Assembly: GCA_964528095.1 (NCBI GenBank)
Contig: CAZGSG010000048.1
Span: 1 to 26,551, forward strand
Reading direction: 5' to 3'
DNA from: CAZGSG01 sp964528095
GTDB lineage: Bacteria > Bacteroidota > Bacteroidia > Chitinophagales > Chitinophagaceae
DNA length: 26,551 nucleotides
The notes beneath the pieces are model-generated. The model was not told the DNA's origin and ran no database searches. It saw only the letters and a list, made by a program, of their open reading frames with translations. Both the position numbers and the translations under genes were made by a program. Shown piece after piece: positions 1 through 7,085 of this stretch; within the stretch, counting starts at the first letter, position 1, and every line of letters starts with the position of its first letter.

Positions 1-921
1 CGTATAGCGAACATACCCGTTTCCATATATCTGTCTGATGCGAAAATAAAAACTACCACTTTCTGTATTGGATGCCTGGTATACGGTACGATATCCATCA
101 TTACCATCTTTGTTAACTGAGAATGATCCAATAGATTCAAAAGAACTGTAGGGGTTTCTGCTTACCTGTGCTTCATATCTATAATTCGCATTCGGTTGAT
201 CAAACCCTGACCATTTTAATTCAGCTTTATCTGTTGTTATTTTTTCAGCTGTAAACTGGTTGATATTTAATGGAAGTGCTAATGCAGGGCATGTGCAATA
301 TTGAAATCTGAAATTTACTGCAGCAGAACTAAGTACAAAAACAGACTGACTACCGCCGGTAACAGATCCGCCTGCATTTGCATTCACATCATAATTATAT
401 GTTACGCTATCAGTACCGTAAAAATCAGAGATCGTTGCGGAATCACTGATGTTTACACAAAGGGTTCTTGTTAATACAGTATCGCGCCCAACTCCCTTAA
501 AATCTGGTCCTGCACCGGGAATTCCGTCATAAGCATCAAGAGCGAAGGGGCCAAAATTCAAATTTGCGGTGCTCGTAAGCGGTGTTCCAATACCAGGGCC
601 GGTTATAACGTCAGTTCTGGCATAAGTGTAAGCACCTGTTTGAGGACCCGAAGAATAGTTTTGTAATGCCACTGTGTCAATGATCCCTTTGATGGTGACA
701 CAAAGTCTTACACAGGTAACCATACCGGAAAGAGGATTGAATTTTGGGAATTTTACAGGGGTTGAAATTACGCCTGCAGGAAAAATAATTGTAGTGTCAA
801 AGGCTGTAGAGCCCGGTGAGCCGCTGTTTGGGCATGTTTGTCCATATATACTATTGGAGGAAAAGCTAAAAAATAAAACCGACAGCACAACACTTAAAAA
901 GCCGGAGTAAATGTGTTTCAT
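1..921 (-). CDS. Secreted surface protein with choice-of-anchor-E-like domain and T9SS-style C-terminal region (3' end outside window)
   Basis: Reading the minus strand from an ATG at 921-919 gives an open frame of 307 codons that reaches the window edge without a stop, so the C terminus is missing. Residues 1-28 form a signal peptide ending in SIYGQ. The next part contains FPKFNPLSGMVTCVRL, which resembles the 'near-FxPxxGxLxxV' start of choice-of-anchor-E beta-sandwich domains. From about residue 217 (LPLNINQFTAEKITTDKAEL) the protein matches the fibronectin-like segment that usually precedes a type IX secretion sorting domain. That sorting domain would lie outside the window. Export through the Sec and type IX systems to the cell surface is inferred. 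No enzymatic function is visible, and the neighbouring gene is divergent. Confidence 0.8.
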   Translation of the reverse strand, partial: MKHIYSGFLSVVLSVLFFSFSSNSIYGQTCPNSGSPGSTAFDTTIIFPAGVISTPVKFPKFNPLSGMVTCVRLCVTIKGIIDTVALQNYSSGPQTGAYTYARTDVITGPGIGTPLTSTANLNFGPFALDAYDGIPGAGPDFKGVGRDTVLTRTLCVNISDSATISDFYGTDSVTYNYDVNANAGGSVTGGSQSVFVLSSAAVNFRFQYCTCPALALPLNINQFTAEKITTDKAELKWSGFDQPNANYRYEAQVSRNPYSSFESIGSFSVNKDGNDGYRTVYQASNTESGSFYFRIRQIYGNGYVRYT

Positions 922-1288
922 AGGTCACGTTTTGGTTAATCTGGTAGGATACTTAATGTATAAAAGTAGACCGAGTGGGTATGGTAATCAATTGTATTTG
1001 TGCTCGTTTTTTCGCATAGTAATAGCCGAATCATAACAGCAATTGTCCGTGAAAATCAACCAGCATGTAAATAGTATATTTCGAGGGGAAAAACGGCGGA
1101 AACGAATCGTAAAAATCCTTCAGGTCTTCCAGTAATAAGGTCTTCGCGTTGAATTTTTTTGTTGTGTTTATACATGATTTGAGAATTTATATTCGGGTCA
1201 TTGTATAATTATTATATGATTCTATCGGTTAAATAAATGCAGCACTATCAAATGCCGGCAAAATGGCTGGTAATTCAGGTTAAACCCG
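922..1288. other. Intergenic region between divergent genes, with a possible small minus-strand ORF remnant
   Basis: This AT-rich stretch separates the minus-strand surface protein from the plus-strand glycosyltransferase. I see no tRNA, terminator or insertion-sequence end. The only coding-like content is a short minus-strand frame at 1031-1175, listed separately. The region must hold the promoter of the minus-strand gene, but no perfect TAnnTTTG box was found near position 921. Confidence 0.6.
1031..1175 (-). pseudogene. Possible small ORF interrupted at an A7 run
   Basis: From ATG 1175-1173 the frame opens MYKHNKK, then crosses seven A residues (minus strand; T7 at 1154-1160) and continues to a stop at 1058-1056. 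If one A is removed, the frame becomes about 47 residues, continuing with FNAKTLLLEDLKDFYDSF and ending near FHGQLLL with a stop at 1033-1031. The shifted frame has the look of real protein: acidic and hydrophobic residues alternate and codon use resembles the neighbours. No family was recognised. It could be a decayed gene, a sequencing indel, a slippage-controlled gene or chance. Confidence 0.25.
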
Positions 1289-1315
1289 TTGATAACAGAC
1301 CTTAACATGATTGGT

Positions 1316-1323
1316 TACCTTTG
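1316..1323 (+). promoter_or_regulatory. -7 promoter box TACCTTTG for the glycosyltransferase
   Basis: The box is an exact match to the Bacteroidota -7 consensus TAnnTTTG and ends only 7 bases before the ATG at 1331. The transcript would therefore be nearly leaderless. No convincing -33 TTTG lies 18-22 bases upstream. The position argues that the upstream in-frame TTG (1289) and ATG (1307) are not the real starts. Confidence 0.55.
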
Positions 1324-1330
1324 CGGCCAG

Positions 1331-2458
1331 ATGAGAATTGCTGTTAATACGAGATTTTTATTAAAAGATAACCGGGAAGGATATGGTTATTTTATTCAGG
1401 AAACTTTAAAACGGATCGTCCTTAAAAATGAAACACATGAATTTATTTTCATTTTTGACCGTCCTTATGACGAAAGTTTTGTGTTTGCAAAAAATGTAAA
1501 AGCAATAGTAACCGGTCCTCCAGCCCGCCATCCTGTTTTATGGAAACTATGGTATGATATAAAAGTACCGGCGGTACTGCGAAAGTATAAAGCAGATATT
1601 TTTATCTCCTGCGACGGGTTTTGTTCATTAAGCACCAAAGTGCCGCAATACCTGATCGTACATGACCTTTCTTTTTTACATTATCCTTCCTTTATCAAAC
1701 GATCTCATTTATTATTCTATAAACACTTCACGCCAAAATTCCTGAAAAAAGCGGCGCGTATCGGCACCGTATCTGAATTTTCTAAAACGGATATAATTGC
1801 TCAGTATAAAATAGCTGCAGACAAGATTGCTGTTGTATATAGCGGGGTAAAAGATATTTTCGGCCCTGTGGATGATGAAACAAAAGAGGGCACCAAGATA
1901 AAATACACCAATGGCAGTGAATATTTTATTTATACGGGCGCCATCCATCCGCGTAAAAATCTATTAAATCTGTTGAAGGCATTTTCCGTATTTAAAAAAA
2001 GACAAAAAACAAACTGGAAACTCGTGCTGGCAGGTAGACTTGCCTGGAAGTATGAAAAATTTGTTGAAAGCCTGAAGACATATAAATACAGGGACGATGT
2101 GGTGATGACAGGTTATATAGAAGAAGCTGAGCTGGTAAAACTGGTGGGATCCGCTTACGCATTGGTCTATCCTTCCCTATGGGAAGGGTTTGGTGTGCCG
2201 GTTATAGAAGCCATGCGTTGCGATACCCCTGCTATTACTTCAGATAATTCTGCGATGAAAGAAATTGCAAAGGATGGGGCATTATATGCAGACCCGGCAA
2301 ATCATATTGATATTGCAGACAAAATGATGATGCTCTATAAAGATGAAACCCTCCGCGGCCGGTTGATTGAAAAAGGAAGAACTATTGCCACAAACTATTC
2401 ATGGAACAGGACAGCGGATCTTGTTTGGGGAGATGTTGTGAAAGTTCTTGGTTTATAG
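1331..2458 (+). CDS. Glycosyltransferase family 4 (GT-B fold)
   Basis: A 375-residue protein that probably transfers a sugar from a nucleotide-sugar donor to a cell-surface glycan or lipid acceptor in the cytoplasm. It begins MRIAVNTRFLL, typical of GT4 enzymes. The donor-binding C-terminal domain shows GAIHPRKN near residues 203-210 and the signature EGFGVPVIEAM at 285-295, whose glutamate contacts the donor ribose or phosphate. The length is normal for the family. In-frame starts at 1289 (TTG) and 1307 (ATG) exist, but the -7 box at 1316-1323 and the usual N-terminal strand favour 1331. No other polysaccharide genes lie nearby, so donor and acceptor cannot be named. Confidence 0.9.
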   Translation: MRIAVNTRFLLKDNREGYGYFIQETLKRIVLKNETHEFIFIFDRPYDESFVFAKNVKAIVTGPPARHPVLWKLWYDIKVPAVLRKYKADIFISCDGFCSLSTKVPQYLIVHDLSFLHYPSFIKRSHLLFYKHFTPKFLKKAARIGTVSEFSKTDIIAQYKIAADKIAVVYSGVKDIFGPVDDETKEGTKIKYTNGSEYFIYTGAIHPRKNLLNLLKAFSVFKKRQKTNWKLVLAGRLAWKYEKFVESLKTYKYRDDVVMTGYIEEAELVKLVGSAYALVYPSLWEGFGVPVIEAMRCDTPAITSDNSAMKEIAKDGALYADPANHIDIADKMMMLYKDETLRGRLIEKGRTIATNYSWNRTADLVWGDVVKVLGL

Positions 2459-2512
2459 TTCCGGTTTCGTTGTTTCGGCCTGGAACCATAATCCAAATGC
2501 CAAACTAAGAAT

Positions 2513-2542
2513 TTTGAACTCGAAACAAATGGTTTAATTTCG
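2513..2542 (+). promoter_or_regulatory. Candidate promoter of gldC
   Basis: TTTG at 2513-2516 is followed after 18 bases by TAATTTCG at 2535-2542, one mismatch from TAnnTTTG. The spacing fits Bacteroidota housekeeping promoters. The gldC ATG is 16 bases further on. Confidence 0.45.
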
Positions 2543-2558
2543 CCGCTTAATTATTAGT

Positions 2559-2906
2559 ATGGCTCAATCTTCTATAGTTATCGATGTACATACGGATGAG
2601 AATAAGGTGCCTGAAGCTATTTCCTGGACCGCCTCTCAAACGACGATTGAAACAGCACAGAAAGCGAAGGCAATGATGCTTTCTTTCTGGGATGGCGCTG
2701 AAAAAACCGCCCTGCGCATAGATCTCTGGACAAAAGACATGATGGTGGACGAAATGGCTGATTTTTTTTACCAGACAATGATCACTATGGCCGATACATA
2801 TGGTCGTGCTACCAATCATAAGGATATGGTAGAAGAAATGAAGAAGTTTGCCAGTGATTTTCTGAATAAATTCAGGGAGAAACAGCTCAAGGAAAACAAA
2901 GCGTAA
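2559..2906 (+). CDS. gldC: Gliding motility protein GldC
   Basis: A 115-residue soluble protein that matches GldC from the beginning (VIDVHTDENKVPEAISWTAS) through RIDLWTKDMMVDEMADFF to the MADTYGRATNH segment. There is no signal peptide, so it is expected in the cytoplasm. In Flavobacterium johnsoniae GldC is needed for full gliding, but its biochemical role is not established; gldB is its usual partner and is not seen here. GldC homologues also occur in Bacteroidota that do not glide, so this gene alone does not prove motility. The left-end protein, which has a type IX secretion style C-terminal region, is consistent with a T9SS-bearing organism. A short intergenic inverted repeat begins at its stop codon. 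Confidence 0.85.
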   Translation: MAQSSIVIDVHTDENKVPEAISWTASQTTIETAQKAKAMMLSFWDGAEKTALRIDLWTKDMMVDEMADFFYQTMITMADTYGRATNHKDMVEEMKKFASDFLNKFREKQLKENKA

Positions 2907-2981
2907 AAATTCAAAATTAGAAACGAAATAATCGGTGGCACCCGTTCTGTGAGCGGAGGATGTTTTTAATTTTGCATTTTT
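2905..2981. repeat. Intergenic inverted repeat with 19-bp arms
   Basis: The left arm (2905-2923) and right arm (2963-2981) are reverse complements at about 17 of 19 positions and flank a 39-base G-rich centre. The element fills the gldC-yqeY gap and starts inside the gldC stop codon. The right arm contains TAATTTTG (2967-2974), an exact -7 promoter match for the next gene. It could act as a gldC terminator, a promoter island or a REP-like repeat. Confidence 0.55.
2967..2974 (+). promoter_or_regulatory. -7 promoter box TAATTTTG for the YqeY-like gene
   Basis: The box is an exact TAnnTTTG match 43 bases before the ATG at 3018. It lies in the right arm of the inverted repeat. No strong -33 element is visible. 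Confidence 0.4.
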
Positions 2982-3017
2982 AATTTTTTAACTCTTCAAC
3001 TATAAACCCCTTCACAT

Positions 3018-3476
3018 ATGTCACTCGAACAAAAAATAATGGTTGACCTGAAAGCAGCCATGCTTGCTAAAGATGAAGCCGCATTGAGAAGCCTGCGTGC
3101 AGTAAAGGCAGCGATATTATTGGCTAAGACAGCCGAAGGCGCTGGCAGTGAGCTGAAGGAAGAGGATGAAACAAAGCTTTTGCAAAAGCTGGTGAAACAA
3201 CGTAAAGACTCGCTGGAAATATTTCAGCAGCAAAACCGTGCTGACCTTGCAATAAAAGAAGAAGAAGAAATAAAAGTGATCGAAAAATTCCTTCCCAAAC
3301 AATTATCTCCTGAAGAGATAAGAGAAGCTGTAGCTAAGGTGATTGCAGATACGGGCGCAAGCTCTCCTGCCGATATGGGGAAGGTAATGGGTGTTGCAAC
3401 CAAACAGCTGGCTGGTAAAGCTGACGGAAAGGCCATTTCGGCCCTGGTCAAGGAGTTGTTAAATAAACAGGCTTAA
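3018..3476 (+). CDS. yqeY: GatB/YqeY domain-containing protein
   Basis: A 152-residue protein of the YqeY family, which shares the helical tail domain of the GatB subunit of tRNA amidotransferase. It starts MSLEQKIMVDLKAAMLAKD and has the family's KFLPKQLSPEEIREAV segment near residues 91-106 and the MGKVMGVATKQLAGKADGK segment near 119-137. The whole length fits a stand-alone YqeY. A link to tRNA or aminoacyl-tRNA handling is inferred from homology to GatB; the cellular role is not settled. It is cytoplasmic. It lies 63 bases before the CvpA gene and probably shares its transcript. Confidence 0.88.
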   Translation: MSLEQKIMVDLKAAMLAKDEAALRSLRAVKAAILLAKTAEGAGSELKEEDETKLLQKLVKQRKDSLEIFQQQNRADLAIKEEEEIKVIEKFLPKQLSPEEIREAVAKVIADTGASSPADMGKVMGVATKQLAGKADGKAISALVKELLNKQA

Positions 3477-3539
3477 CAGCCGCTGGTAAAATTTAATGTT
3501 CTGCCATACGTTCTTTTGATAACCATCTTCCACTGAACT

Positions 3540-4079
3540 ATGCTTTTAGATATCATTTTCGTGGTCATACTTATCCTGGCCATAGTCAAAGGTTATCAAC
3601 GCGGACTGATCGTAGGAATATTTTCCCTGGTAGCTATAATTGTAGCACTTGCAGCCGCCATGAAGTTATCTTCAGTAGTGGCAGTATACCTGGGGGATAA
3701 TGTTAAAATATCCGAACACTGGCTGCCGGTCATTTCGTTCGCGCTTGTTTTTTTAGTAATGGTGCTGCTTATCCGGCTTGGGGCCAATCTTATTCAGAAA
3801 ACGGTGGAGCTGGCCATGCTTGGCTGGGTGAACAGGCTGGGCGGTATAATCTTTTACATTGCTATCTATCTCATTGTTTATAGTGTATTGCTTTTTTATG
3901 CAGAACAGGTCAGGATCGTACAACCCGCTACGATAGAAAAATCAGTGACCTATTCATTTGTACAGCCCTGGGGTCCGAAAGCTATCAATGGCTTTGCAGC
4001 CGTTATTCCGTTTTTTAAAGACATGTTTGCCGGCCTGGAGCAATTCTTCGACGGCGTATCACAAAAAATAGGCGCATAA
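3540..4079 (+). CDS. cvpA: CvpA family inner membrane protein
   Basis: A 179-residue membrane protein with four hydrophobic segments (about residues 2-20, 24-45, 63-82 and 97-120), the standard CvpA topology. The N-terminal DIIFVVILILAIVKGYQRG closely matches the family opening (D-x-x-x-x-x-x-x-x-x-x-x-KGYxRG). CvpA proteins are linked to colicin V secretion and envelope stress in enterobacteria; the mechanism is unknown. The C-terminal tail from about residue 130 is amphipathic and probably cytoplasmic or peripheral. It follows the yqeY-like gene in the same orientation and is followed by an independent promoter, so it is likely the last gene of that transcript. Confidence 0.85.
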   Translation: MLLDIIFVVILILAIVKGYQRGLIVGIFSLVAIIVALAAAMKLSSVVAVYLGDNVKISEHWLPVISFALVFLVMVLLIRLGANLIQKTVELAMLGWVNRLGGIIFYIAIYLIVYSVLLFYAEQVRIVQPATIEKSVTYSFVQPWGPKAINGFAAVIPFFKDMFAGLEQFFDGVSQKIGA

Positions 4080-4097
4080 AAGTGCCCTGATCTGCAG

Positions 4098-4129
4098 TTT
4101 GGCAGGTACGGGCATATCCTTTATTTTTG
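4098..4129 (+). promoter_or_regulatory. Promoter of the fatty-acid-hydroxylase-family gene
   Basis: TTTG at 4098-4101, 20 bases of spacer, then TATTTTTG at 4122-4129. This is the best full match to the Bacteroidota promoter (TTTG, 19-22 bases, TAnnTTTG) in the window. Transcription should begin near 4134-4137, inside the palindrome at 4130-4152. Confidence 0.75.
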
Positions 4130-4152
4130 TAGTCTATCTAATTAGTAGACTA
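4130..4152. promoter_or_regulatory. Operator-like inverted repeat over the transcription start
   Basis: TAGTCTA at 4130-4136 and TAGACTA at 4146-4152 are perfect reverse complements separated by 9 bases. The repeat starts immediately after the -7 box, so a bound dimeric repressor would block initiation. No regulator gene is adjacent to it. Confidence 0.55.
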
Positions 4153-4168
4153 AACTAAATGATATGGA

Positions 4169-5395
4169 ATGAAATTAAATTACATCGGCTTAGCCGTTCC
4201 GCTGTTTATTTTTTTTATAGCACTTGAATATTATTATTCAAAGAAAAAAGGAAAGAACTTTTTTCAATACGCGGAATCAGTAGCCAACCTCAATGTAGGA
4301 ATAGCAGAAAGATTGCTGGATGTATTTACTACCAGCCTGTTCTTTTTTGTATTTGATTATATCTATACGCATTTTGCCATTTTTACTATTAAGGCCAACT
4401 TCATAACCTGGATAATTTTATTTCTGCTTACAGACCTTGTATGGTACTGGTATCACCGGTTTGCACATGAGATCAATGCATTCTGGGCGGTGCATGTAGT
4501 GCATCACCAAAGCGAAGATTTTAATTATACGGTTTCTGCCCGCATCACAGTATTCCAGTCCGTTGTACGCTGTATGTTCTGGTCTGTATTACCCCTGATA
4601 GGATTTCCTGCTGTCATGATCACCAGCCTGCTACTGGTACATGGTCTTTATCCATTTTTTATTCATACGCAGGCCCTGGGTAAATGGGGATGGTTTGAAA
4701 AGGTAATGGTCACCCCCACGCATCATGGTATACATCATGCGTCTAATGAGGAGTACCTGGATAAAAATTATGGCGATGTGCTGATCATCTGGGATAAATT
4801 ATTTGGCACGTTCGCAAAAGAAAAAAAAGACGTTAAGATCGTATATGGACTCACCAAACAGCTGAACAGCCATAGCTTTTTATGGCAGCATTTTCATTTT
4901 CCACTCGAGATCTATATGAACTTTAAAAATGTAAAAGGACTGAGGGCAAAATGGAGGGTATTATTTGGCAAACCGGAAGAACTTGATCCGAGATACCGAT
5001 CGGTACTTGAGCGAAAGTTCCTGAACATGGACCCATTGCGACACAAAGAACCAACATTGGCGATCCGGCAATACGTGACAGCACAAACGGTTTTTTCAAT
5101 TGTTTTGCTGTTTATAGTGGCGCTCTTTGAACATTACCTGACCGGGGTACAATTATTCCTGTTATCTGCTTTTATTATGATCAGTCTTGTTAACAGCGGG
5201 GCTATCCTTGATCAACGCCGCTGGATATTTTATCTGGAATATATTCGTGTTTTCCTTGTTATGATAGCGATTGCTGTTTTTTATCCTAATAGCTGGACTT
5301 TCAGTGGGATAGCAGCGGCCATAGTTGTACTCACCTGGTATTTCAGGCCTATCCGGCGGTATTACCTGAAATTACTCTATACAAAGCATGCCTGA
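4169..5395 (+). CDS. Fatty acid hydroxylase superfamily (sterol desaturase-like) membrane enzyme
   Basis: A 408-residue integral membrane di-iron enzyme. The three histidine clusters are complete: HRFAH at 96-100, HVVHH at 109-113 and HHGIHH at 185-190, with YGDVLIIWDKLFGTF following as in the family. Members hydroxylate or desaturate lipids; the arrangement resembles alkylglycerol monooxygenase and bacterial sterol desaturase-like proteins, but the substrate cannot be told from sequence. It is longer than the 250-300 residue core, because residues about 300-400 add further membrane segments. The start ATG overlaps a nonsense mini-frame at 4164. It has its own promoter and an operator-like palindrome, which suggests regulated single-gene expression. 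Confidence 0.88.
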   Translation: MKLNYIGLAVPLFIFFIALEYYYSKKKGKNFFQYAESVANLNVGIAERLLDVFTTSLFFFVFDYIYTHFAIFTIKANFITWIILFLLTDLVWYWYHRFAHEINAFWAVHVVHHQSEDFNYTVSARITVFQSVVRCMFWSVLPLIGFPAVMITSLLLVHGLYPFFIHTQALGKWGWFEKVMVTPTHHGIHHASNEEYLDKNYGDVLIIWDKLFGTFAKEKKDVKIVYGLTKQLNSHSFLWQHFHFPLEIYMNFKNVKGLRAKWRVLFGKPEELDPRYRSVLERKFLNMDPLRHKEPTLAIRQYVTAQTVFSIVLLFIVALFEHYLTGVQLFLLSAFIMISLVNSGAILDQRRWIFYLEYIRVFLVMIAIAVFYPNSWTFSGIAAAIVVLTWYFRPIRRYYLKLLYTKHA

Positions 5396-5422
5396 ACAAG
5401 CAGGATACAAAACTTGTTTTAA
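5395..5422 (+). terminator. Weak candidate terminator
   Basis: AACAAG (5395-5400) pairs with CTTGTT (5413-5418) around a 12-base loop and is followed by TT. The stem is short and low in GC, so termination would be weak. It overlaps the last base of the stop codon. Confidence 0.25.
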
Positions 5423-5447
5423 AGTGTGCTTCAAGCTGTTATATTTG
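5414..5447 (+). promoter_or_regulatory. Candidate promoter of the alpha/beta hydrolase gene
   Basis: TATATTTG at 5440-5447 is an exact -7 match, with TTG at 5414-5416 as a possible -33 element (spacer 23 bases, slightly long). The resulting leader would be about 80 bases and contains a hairpin (TTAGGG at 5474-5479 with CCCTAA at 5490-5495). Confidence 0.5.
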
Positions 5448-5533
5448 TATTACTGTCACAAACACTTCATTCATTAGGGTGATTTTTTGCCCTAAAACGT
5501 TTATTTTAGCAAAAATTAATTGCACCGGGCAAA

Positions 5534-6313
5534 ATGAGTTACGAGATTAAACAAGATAACAAGTTCAGATTTATTGAAGAGGGCGAGGGAGAGCCACTGG
5601 TGCTGCTGCATGGACTGTTCGGTGCATTGAGCAATTTCAGGCCAATAATTGAATATTTCAAGCAGTTTAATAAAGTGGTTGTGCCCATGTTGCCGCTGTT
5701 GGAAATGGATATCCTGCATACATCCGTAGGCGGGCTGGCGAAGTTTGTCAATAAATTCGTGGAGTCAAGAGGCTACAAGAATGTTCATTTACTGGGCAAT
5801 TCACTGGGAGGGCATGTGGGCCTGGTATATGTGCTGAAACATAATCCTGACTGTATCAAGTCGATCATACTTACCGGTAGTTCGGGGCTGTTTGAGAATG
5901 GAATGGGCGATTCATATCCTAAAAGGGGAGATTATGAATACATCCGCAAAAAAACAGAGATGACCTTTTACGACCCCAAAATGGCTACTACGGAATTGGT
6001 GGATGAAGTATTCTCGATTACCAATAACCGGCTTAAGGTGATAAAAATCATTACTCTTGCCAAAAGTGCGATCAGAAATAACCTGGGAGAAGAGCTCAAT
6101 CAAATCAAACTTCCTACGTTATTGATATGGGGAAATGATGATAAAATCACTCCGCCCTTCGTGGCGCATGAGTTTAACAAGCTGATCCCCAACAGTGAAC
6201 TCTATTTTATTGATAAATGCGGTCACGCTCCAATGATGGAAGTGCCCGATGAGTTCAATGTGATCCTTCATAAATTTTTGAAAAAACTCAACGAGCCTGC
6301 AACAGTTGCCTGA
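5534..6313 (+). CDS. Alpha/beta hydrolase
   Basis: A 259-residue cytoplasmic hydrolase of the alpha/beta fold. The oxyanion-loop HG lies in LLHGLFG (24-30), the nucleophile elbow GNSLGG gives Ser90, the acid is Asp203 in WGNDD, and the general base is His231 in GHAPMMEVP, so the catalytic triad is complete. No signal peptide is present. The substrate is unknown; an ester or thioester is typical. The gene opens the plus-strand envelope block and is followed after 35 bases by the CBS-domain gene. A hydrolase at this place before nadK/uppS/bamA is, from memory, common in Bacteroidota, which suggests conserved linkage rather than shared biochemistry. Confidence 0.88.
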   Translation: MSYEIKQDNKFRFIEEGEGEPLVLLHGLFGALSNFRPIIEYFKQFNKVVVPMLPLLEMDILHTSVGGLAKFVNKFVESRGYKNVHLLGNSLGGHVGLVYVLKHNPDCIKSIILTGSSGLFENGMGDSYPKRGDYEYIRKKTEMTFYDPKMATTELVDEVFSITNNRLKVIKIITLAKSAIRNNLGEELNQIKLPTLLIWGNDDKITPPFVAHEFNKLIPNSELYFIDKCGHAPMMEVPDEFNVILHKFLKKLNEPATVA

Positions 6314-6332
6314 TCGTCGGGGTCTTAACAGA

Positions 6333-6338
6333 AAAGGA
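6333..6338 (+). promoter_or_regulatory. Shine-Dalgarno-like sequence before the CBS gene
   Basis: AAGGAG lies 10 bases before the ATG at 6349. Most genes here lack such a site, as expected for Bacteroidota, so this one is unusual. It supports translation as an internal cistron behind the hydrolase gene. Confidence 0.4.
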
Positions 6339-6348
6339 GCCGCTATCC

Positions 6349-7011
6349 ATGTTAACAGGAGAACTACGATCTCAAACTCTTCCTTACCTGCACTTATACG
6401 ATAAGGTGTACCAGGCTCTTCAGCTAATGAATGATAACCAGGTGACACATCTTCCAATCGTTGATGGCGATAAGTTCGTAGGTATTATCAGTGAAGATGA
6501 CCTGCTGATGGCGGAAAATGACCATGCAGAGCTCAATTCCATGCAGCAATCATTTGCTGCCACTGCTGTAAAAGATACGGAACACTTTTTGAAAGCTGTA
6601 CAACTGGCTGCCCAGAATGGACTGAGTGTGGTGCCTATTGTAGACAGCAGCAATGAGATGGTGGGAGTAGTGGCCTATAATGATTTGCTGAAGCATGCTT
6701 CAGAATTTATGAGTCTGAATGAGCCGGGCGGACTGATTGTACTGGAAATTGAGAGCAATCAATATTCCTTTAATGAGATCAGCAAACTGGTAGAAACAAA
6801 TGACGCGCAGATCACGCAACTAAATACTTCCAATGATCCTGCAACAGGACTGATGCAGGTGACAATCAGGGTTAATAAACCTGAAGTTTCTGATATCGTT
6901 GCTACATTTCAGCGATATGAGTATACGGTGAAGTATTATTTCGGTGAAGAAATTTATGCCAATGAAATCCGGAGCAATTACGACAATCTCATGAATTATC
7001 TTAAGATCTGA
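6349..7011 (+). CDS. CBS domain-containing protein
   Basis: A 220-residue cytoplasmic protein with two tandem CBS motifs, about residues 8-56 (ends VGIISEDDLL) and 69-117 (ends VGVVAYNDLL). These form a Bateman module that usually senses adenine nucleotides. The C-terminal 100 residues (from about LIVLEIESNQYSFNEISKLV) look like an ACT-type regulatory domain. No catalytic domain is fused, so it probably acts as a stand-alone sensor or adaptor; the partner is not visible. It lies 35 bases after the hydrolase and about 75 bases before the single-POTRA protein gene, all co-oriented. Confidence 0.88.
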   Translation: MLTGELRSQTLPYLHLYDKVYQALQLMNDNQVTHLPIVDGDKFVGIISEDDLLMAENDHAELNSMQQSFAATAVKDTEHFLKAVQLAAQNGLSVVPIVDSSNEMVGVVAYNDLLKHASEFMSLNEPGGLIVLEIESNQYSFNEISKLVETNDAQITQLNTSNDPATGLMQVTIRVNKPEVSDIVATFQRYEYTVKYYFGEEIYANEIRSNYDNLMNYLKI

Positions 7012-7085
7012 GAAGGTTTTGACGCTTCTTTCACCTCATATAAAAAAATCCGGTTAATTTGGGTGCTTTGTCAGCCCATCCAGCA

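Noticed and set aside
674..910. Plus-strand ORF of 78 codons at the left end
   Set aside because: It lies antisense to the signal-peptide-bearing minus-strand gene, has no family features and no promoter; it is a shadow.
1289..1330. Upstream TTG and ATG starts for the glycosyltransferase
   Set aside because: The -7 box lies between them and ATG 1331, and GT4 enzymes begin with the MRIAVNTRF-like strand.
2547..2819. Minus-strand 90-codon ORF
   Set aside because: It is fully antisense to gldC and shows no recognisable domain.
4164..4172. Mini-frame ATGGAATGA overlapping the hydroxylase start
   Set aside because: A two-codon frame is common by chance; there is no evidence that it controls translation.
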